Below are positions 59,726-64,000 of a stretch of 64,000 nt of DNA, in pieces. A model generated the notes under the pieces. It was not told where the DNA came from and ran no database searches. It saw nothing but the letters and a program-made list of their open reading frames with translations. Source of the DNA: Paenibacillus sp. OV219 (GTDB lineage Bacteria; Bacillota; Bacilli; Paenibacillales; Paenibacillaceae); NCBI RefSeq assembly GCF_900110075.1, contig NZ_FOCJ01000004.1, positions 1 through 64,000 of the forward strand, in the 5' to 3' direction. A program made the translations under genes and the position numbers. Within the stretch, counting starts at the first letter, position 1; the number at the start of each line of letters is the position of its first letter.

Positions 59726-61591
59726 CTACAAAAGGGTAATGGACCGTATCTTCTCGTTCATTGCTTGACCTGCTTTAGTAACATTGTCGCTAGCCGAGAC
59801 TTCTGGTACGCCGACGTTCCACCAGGACTCGTAGCCGCCAGTACCTGTGCCTGGCACGACTGGAATCTCAATCAGCGTCGATATTTTCTCCTGCTTGGCT
59901 TGCTGGAGCGCTTCTCTCAATTCCTCTACATTATTAGCTTTGTAAGATTTAGCTCCAAGTGCCCTAGCATGTGCGGCAAAATCAATCTGCATATACTCCC
60001 CTGTAAGTCGGCCCGTCTCTTCGGAACGGTAGCGGAACTCGTTGCCGAAGCCTGCGCTGCCTTGGCTCTTCTGCAAGCCGTGAATACATTGGAAGCCGTG
60101 ATTGTCGAGCAGCAATACCGTAATTTTGCGACCTTCCTGCAAGCTTGTAACAAGCTCCGAATGCAGCATCAGATAGCCGCCGTCGCCGACAAGCGCATAT
60201 ACCTCTCGATCAGGCTCTGCGAGTGCGACGCCGAACGCGCCTGCGATCTCGTATCCCATACAGGAGAAGCCGTATTCCATGTGATATGTCTTCGGCTCAA
60301 CCGGTCTCCATACCCGGTGCAAATCGCCTGGCATGCTGCCTGCTGCGCATACGATTACCGAGCTCGGGTCAATGGTTTCTTGAATGACACCGAGAGCGCG
60401 GGTTTGAGCGAGTCCGAGCTCGTGTTCAACCGCGAACAAGCGGTCGACCTCGCCATCCCACTCTCGTTTCAGCGCGGCAATCGCTTCTTCGCTGTAGCTG
60501 CTTGCGTAGTTTGAGTCTTCAAGTGCGGTATGAAGTGCGAGAAGCCCTTCCTTCGCATCGGCGGTAATTGCGACGCCGTTCAGCTTGGAGGAGTCAAAGC
60601 TACTAACGTTTATATTAATGAACTGGACATCTGGATTCGTGAAGGCTGATTTGGAAGCTGTTGTGAAGTCCGAGTATCTCGTACCAATACCGATAATGAG
60701 ATCTGCTTCCTGCGCCAGCTTGTTGGCTGCGAGTGTTCCTGTTACCCCGACTCCGCCGACATTCAGCTGATGATTCCATGGCAGTACGCTTTTGCCTGCT
60801 TGCGTCTCAGACACTGGGATGTGATAGGCTTCTGCAAAAGCCGCCAACTCGCGCGTCGCTTCGGCATATAGCACGCCACCGCCTGCAACGATTAGGGGCT
60901 TCTTCTTCTGCGCCATTAGCGCTGCCGCGCGTTTGATTGCCTCCGGAGCCGGAGGACGGCGGTCGATATAATGAACTTTGCGCTCGAAGAAGGAGAGCGG
61001 ATAGTCATAGGCTTCCGCCTGTACATCTTGAGGGAGTGCAAGTGTAACGGCTCCCGTCTCAGCCGGATCAGTAAGGACCCGCATCGCTTGAGCCGCCGCC
61101 GTTATGAGCTGCTCCGGTCTTACGATTCGATCCCAGTATTTGCTGATCGCCTTGAACGGCTCATTCGCCGAGATCGTGTAATCGCTTACAACTTCGAGCT
61201 GCTGGAGCACCGGATCCGGCTGTCTACTTGCGAAGTTGTCTCCTGGCAGCAGCAGTACCGGAATTCGATTCACAGTCGCAGTAGCTGCTGCTGTAATCAT
61301 GTTCAGCGCACCGGGACCAATCGAAGAGGTACATGCATAGATCTGCTTGCGATTCTTCTGCTTGGCAAAAGCAGCTGCGGCATGAACCATCCCCTGCTCG
61401 TTCTTGCCTTGTACATAGACCAGCTCGCCTGCTGCATTTTCCAGCGCTTCGCCGAGTCCAGTCACATTGCCATGTCCGAAGATGCCCATGACACCTTTCA
61501 CAAACTTAATTTCTTCACCGTCCACCGATATGTACTGCTGATCTAGAAACTTTAAAAGTGCCTGCGCCATCGTTAATCGAATCGTACTCAT
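59726..61591 (-). CDS. iolD: 3D-trihydroxycyclohexane-dione hydrolase
   Basis: A 621-residue thiamine-diphosphate enzyme that opens the ring of 3D-(3,5/4)-trihydroxycyclohexane-1,2-dione. The N-terminal half has [16 protein letters not shown] and [20 protein letters not shown]; the C-terminal ThDP motif is [14 protein letters not shown] followed by LDNHGFQ. It is the first gene of the operon, with GGAGGAAC before the ATG and two LacI-type palindromes in the promoter. Confidence 0.95.
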   Translation of the reverse strand: MSTIRLTMAQALLKFLDQQYISVDGEEIKFVKGVMGIFGHGNVTGLGEALENAAGELVYVQGKNEQGMVHAAAAFAKQKNRKQIYACTSSIGPGALNMITAAATATVNRIPVLLLPGDNFASRQPDPVLQQLEVVSDYTISANEPFKAISKYWDRIVRPEQLITAAAQAMRVLTDPAETGAVTLALPQDVQAEAYDYPLSFFERKVHYIDRRPPAPEAIKRAAALMAQKKKPLIVAGGGVLYAEATRELAAFAEAYHIPVSETQAGKSVLPWNHQLNVGGVGVTGTLAANKLAQEADLIIGIGTRYSDFTTASKSAFTNPDVQFININVSSFDSSKLNGVAITADAKEGLLALHTALEDSNYASSYSEEAIAALKREWDGEVDRLFAVEHELGLAQTRALGVIQETIDPSSVIVCAAGSMPGDLHRVWRPVEPKTYHMEYGFSCMGYEIAGAFGVALAEPDREVYALVGDGGYLMLHSELVTSLQEGRKITVLLLDNHGFQCIHGLQKSQGSAGFGNEFRYRSEETGRLTGEYMQIDFAAHARALGAKSYKANNVEELREALQQAKQEKISTLIEIPVVPGTGTGGYESWWNVGVPEVSASDNVTKAGQAMNEKIRSITLL

Positions 61592-61617
61592 GAATGCTCT
61601 GTTCCTCCTATTATTTT

Positions 61618-61641
61618 ATTAGGTTAAGCGCTTTACCTAAT
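61618..61641. promoter_or_regulatory. LacI-type operator 1 before iolD
   Basis: A 24-base palindrome centred on AAGCGCTT with flanks ATTAGGT and ACCTAAT and one mismatched pair. It lies 27 bases before the iolD start, placed to block transcription. Confidence 0.7.
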
Positions 61642-61677
61642 CCTAAAATAATAGCGCCAATCACAATTTGGAGTTGC

Positions 61678-61695
61678 AGATTAAGCGCTTAATCT
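61678..61695. promoter_or_regulatory. LacI-type operator 2 before iolD
   Basis: AGATTAAGCGCTTAATCT is a perfect 18-base palindrome with the same AAGCGCTT core. Its centre is 57 bases from that of operator 1, allowing looping by a tetrameric repressor. Confidence 0.7.
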
Positions 61696-61736
61696 CATCA
61701 TACTTATTTTATCAGCGGTACTCAAGTACCTTCTGT

Positions 61737-61788
61737 AAAAAAATAATAGACCGTCCCCTATCATCTATATTGAATGATCGGGACAGTC
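61737..61788 (-). terminator. Terminator left behind the chemotaxis-receptor fragment
   Basis: GACCGTCCCC and GGGACAGTC form the stem, with an inner ATCAT/ATGAT stem. On the minus strand a long T-run follows. It insulates the iol promoter from transcription coming from the right. Confidence 0.75.
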
Positions 61789-61795
61789 TCTCCGG

Positions 61796-62056
61796 TTACC
61801 TCTTCACTTTAAACGCTGAGATGGACTCGTTCATCGTCTCCGCTGTATGCGCCAGCGACTGTGTCGCGCTAGCCGTTTCAACCGCCGATGCCGCTCCTTC
61901 TTCACTAGATGCTGCAATCGACTCAATCATCAGCTTAAATTCCGATGCGCCGGATTGCTGCGATACGCTTGCTTCCGCAATCTCATACACTTTATGCGAC
62001 GTTTCGCCCACCTTCAGCTCGATGTCCTCGAACGCCCTCTGAGCGAGGTTTTTTCC
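61796..62056 (-). pseudogene. Methyl-accepting chemotaxis protein, C-terminal fragment
   Basis: The minus strand reads GKNLAQRAFEDIELKVGETS, continues through the helical IESIAASSEEGAASAVETAS, and ends SISAFKVKR. This is the last 85 or so residues of a chemoreceptor signalling helix. Upstream of about 62056 the frame loses similarity and passes into repeat DNA, so roughly 80% of the gene, including the hairpin tip and sensor, is missing. Gene decay by recombination at the repeats is likely. Confidence 0.65.
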
Positions 62057-62264
62057 GCTCTCACTTCGACTTTCTACTACTTTGGCACTCTGAGAGTGGT
62101 TTTACCGCTTTTCAGAGCACGGAATCATGTGAGTTGGTTAGTTTGTCGTGCTGGGAGTTGGATTTACCGCTTTTCGATGCTAATTTGGAGGAGGTTGGGG
62201 GCTTGAGAGTGGGTTTTCTCGCTGTTCAGTCTGTCAGGAAGCAGGGAGCGGACAATGAGCGGTT

Positions 62265-62517
62265 GCTGAGAGAGCATATGTGATCTCTCAGCTTCCTAAT
62301 TCGCGGTTTTCTCCGCTGAGAGAACGGATTTGTGCTCTCGTGGGACGAACGGTCGGGATTTCCACGATTGCACAGGCTGAGAGAACATATGTGTGCTCTC
62401 AGCTCCCTAATTCGCGATATTCTCCGCTGAGAGAACGTATTTGTGCTCTCGTGGGACGAACGGTCGGGATTTCCACGATTGCACAGGCTGAGAGAGCATA
62501 TGTGTGCTCTCAGCTTC
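62265..62517. repeat. 111-bp tandem repeat with palindromic GCTGAGAG hairpins
   Basis: Units start at 62265, 62376 and 62487 (the third is only the hairpin part). Each begins with GCTGAGAG, a CATATG centre and CTCTCAGC, and later has a second GCTGAGAG-type stem. Open frames on both strands run through it, but the palindromic structure argues for a structured non-coding element. From 62057 to 62264 I see only degraded relatives of the same motifs (TCTGAGAG and TTTACCGCTTTTC). Confidence 0.85.
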
Positions 62518-62520
62518 CGC

Positions 62521-62592
62521 CACAACCACAACCACAACCACAACCACAACCACAACCACAACCACAACCACAACCACAACCACAACCACAAC
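62521..62592. repeat. CACAAC hexamer microsatellite, 12 copies
   Basis: Twelve perfect CACAAC units run without a break. Because the unit is six bases, length changes would not shift a frame. It lies between the 111-bp repeats and a terminator, in no credible gene. Confidence 0.97.
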
Positions 62593-62595
62593 ACA

Positions 62596-62633
62596 GCAAA
62601 GAAGCCGCGCATGAACACGAGCGGCTTCTTTGC
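62596..62633 (-). terminator. Hairpin behind the second GT2 gene
   Basis: GCAAAGAAGCCGC (62596-62608) pairs perfectly with GCGGCTTCTTTGC (62621-62633). It lies 11 bases past the GT2 stop; the T-run is weak. Confidence 0.75.
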
Positions 62634-62643
62634 ATATTCCAAA

Positions 62644-63447
62644 TCAGCCTCGCACCGACTTGCGAGGCCTGCCGTTTTGCGCTGCGCGGCCTGACTGCTT
62701 GCTGCGTGGGAGAAAGCCGAGCTCGCGCACGTAAGCGTGCCAGCGCTTCTCATAGAGCGCGAATGTCTCTTTCACTTCCTGTGCGATGGCGCCTTGATGG
62801 CGGATCGTCCCCATCGCGTCGTGCTTGCGGTATGCGCAGAGCGGCTCAGGAATGAGCAGGAACGGCGTCCCTGCGAGAAGGACCCGAAACCAGTAATCAA
62901 GGTCATGCGTATACCTGCGTCCCTCGTGGAACGGTCCCGTTCTGCGGTACAGCTGCTTCGTCATCATAACTGTGCATCCGTTAACCGGATTGCTGCTCAG
63001 AAACGCCCGGTAGAACTCCCCCAATTGCTTGCCAGGCGGGATCAGATCAAGCTCTTTCATCCGGCCCGTACCGTCGATGATGTCAAAGCCGCTGTGGCTG
63101 ATCTGCGCTTGCTGGCGCTCCATCGCCTCGACTTGACGTTTGATTTTGTCCGGGTAGTATCGGTCGTCGGAGCTCAACCATGCGATATACTTGCCGCTCG
63201 CCAGCCGAAAGCCGTAGTTGAGCGCGCTAGCCGTACCGCCGTTCTCCTTACCCACATAGTGGATGCGGCCCTCGTATGGACTCAGCTTGTCGGCATGCAC
63301 CGTGGAGCCATCGTCGATCACGAGAATTTCAATATTGGGGTAGGTTTGGGCCAGGGCGCTCTCCACCGCTTCAGTTACATAAGGGTCATTGTAAAAAGGA
63401 ATAATGATTGACACTTTCGGCTTCGCGGACTCATTGATCCCTTCCAT
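62644..63447 (-). CDS. Glycosyltransferase family 2
   Basis: A 267-residue GT-A transferase. It has VSIIIPFYNDPYVTEAVESA at about residues 11-30, VIDDGST near 47 and the metal site SSDDR near 95. NPVNGCTVMMTKQLYRRTGP and YTHDLDYWFRVLLAG follow. It is a clear paralogue of the enzyme at 38616. The C-terminal 20 residues are basic and specific to this copy. With the sugar-nucleotide epimerase just upstream (40 bases) it is likely part of a polysaccharide or glycoprotein locus extending right. Confidence 0.92.
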   Translation of the reverse strand: MEGINESAKPKVSIIIPFYNDPYVTEAVESALAQTYPNIEILVIDDGSTVHADKLSPYEGRIHYVGKENGGTASALNYGFRLASGKYIAWLSSDDRYYPDKIKRQVEAMERQQAQISHSGFDIIDGTGRMKELDLIPPGKQLGEFYRAFLSSNPVNGCTVMMTKQLYRRTGPFHEGRRYTHDLDYWFRVLLAGTPFLLIPEPLCAYRKHDAMGTIRHQGAIAQEVKETFALYEKRWHAYVRELGFLPRSKQSGRAAQNGRPRKSVRG

Positions 63448-63487
63448 CGTTCACGCTTCCTCTCTCCATCAGCCCAAGAATATCGCT

Positions 63488-64000
63488 TCACTGCTTCCGA
63501 GCCGCTTCCAGCGTATCCCGAAGCGACTCCGTAAGCGAAATACGTACGCTCCAGCCGAGCGAGGCCAGCCCCTCGCAGCTCACAGGTACCGGCGATGGCG
63601 CATTGGAATCGCCGACCTCCCAGAGCAGCGGCTGCGCCGCCAATGCGCTGAACGCGTCCGCAATCTCGCCAAGTGAGCGCATATGCCCGGACGCGACCGG
63701 ATAGACGCGCCCGCTCTCTCCGCCGCGCAGCAGCAGCTCGTATGCGCGAATCGCATCGCGCACGTCTAACAGATCGCGCAGCTCGGTGCGCGAGGATAAC
63801 CGGAACGGCTCTGGCGTTGGCTCTCCAAGCGCCCCGGCACGCTCCACCTGCGCGGCATACCTCGCGAGCAGCGCGCATAGTCCGCCGGATCGGCCCGGTC
63901 CAATGAGATTGGACGGCTCTGCTACGATGACGTCCATGCCATAGAGCGACGTCCAGCTCTGCGCGACGAGCACCTGCATCGTTTTGCTTAAGCTGTACGG
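63488..64000 (-). CDS. NAD-dependent sugar epimerase/dehydratase, C-terminal part (runs off right edge)
   Basis: Only the last 170 residues are inside the window. The frame is open to the window edge and begins PYSLSKTMQVLVAQSW, so the YxxxK catalytic motif of extended short-chain dehydrogenases lies right at the border. The VAEPSNLIGPGRSGGL block and DVRDAIRAYELLL complete the epimerase pattern. The N-terminal NAD-binding half is outside. It precedes the GT2 gene and probably supplies a modified nucleotide sugar. Confidence 0.85.
   Translation of the reverse strand, partial: PYSLSKTMQVLVAQSWTSLYGMDVIVAEPSNLIGPGRSGGLCALLARYAAQVERAGALGEPTPEPFRLSSRTELRDLLDVRDAIRAYELLLRGGESGRVYPVASGHMRSLGEIADAFSALAAQPLLWEVGDSNAPSPVPVSCEGLASLGWSVRISLTESLRDTLEAARKQ

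Noticed and set aside
62226..62753. Minus-strand frame with a Leu-Trp run from the hexamer repeat
   Set aside because: It is a by-product of the CACAAC tract and overlaps the GT2 gene in another frame.
62280..62855. 191-codon plus-strand frame with a 37-residue repeat and a Pro-Gln run
   Set aside because: It passes through palindromic repeats, a microsatellite and a terminator and then runs antisense to the GT2 gene; no ribosome site.

Overview
The window looks like chromosome of an endospore-forming Firmicute of the Paenibacillus/Cohnella type. This is an inference from sequence, not a database match. The clues are a near-canonical GerE sporulation regulator with a sigma-K-like promoter, a YhcN/YlaJ spore lipoprotein, a FapR-like operator before fabH, an Amj-type lipid II flippase, a YesM/YesN sensor pair beside a sugar ABC importer, an adjacent SNF2/SWIM pair like Bacillus ywqA/ywqB, strong AGGAGG ribosome binding sites, and frequent TTG and GTG starts. 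No rRNA, tRNA, CRISPR array, transposase or phage module was seen. Most genes lie on the minus strand.

Left part (1-7400): a decayed accessory zone. It holds the first codons of a membrane protein leaving the window, a CPCC-family pseudogene with an in-frame TGA, two GNAT/hydrolase-type genes, one unusually GC-rich esterase, a HIT-like gene remnant, a CPBP-like membrane protein lacking the usual protease residues, and a TetR plus DHA2 drug exporter pair. Next (7500-17500) is a carbohydrate block: beta-N-acetylhexosaminidase NagZ, YesN and YesM regulators, a three-gene ABC sugar importer, and an aldo/keto reductase.

Middle (17600-40700): a SWIM, SNF2 and small-protein operon, an orphan Spo0B-type sensor kinase, a TPR membrane protein, glutaminase, a second DHA2 exporter with a divergent TetR, class II fructose-1,6-bisphosphatase, GerE, a PhyH oxygenase divergent from an AraC regulator, a spore lipoprotein, an aldo/keto reductase, FabH, a membrane-anchored J-domain-like protein, a 17-residue tandem-repeat mini-protein, two glycosyltransferases, Amj and an acetyltransferase.

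Right part (40800-64000): a sugar-catabolic cluster of a secreted beta-helix glycanase, a probable D-apionate lactonase and a Gfo/Idh/MocA dehydrogenase, preceded by a large STAND-LuxR regulator; two secreted surface proteins; an aminopeptidase and a GDPD enzyme; then a myo-inositol operon iolD-E-C-A-G-B ending in a LacI-type regulator, with two AAGCGCTT palindromes before iolD. The iolJ aldolase, iolI and a transporter are absent from it. Beyond it lie a chemotaxis-receptor fragment, 111-bp structured tandem repeats, a 12-copy hexamer repeat, a glycosyltransferase and a truncated sugar-nucleotide epimerase.
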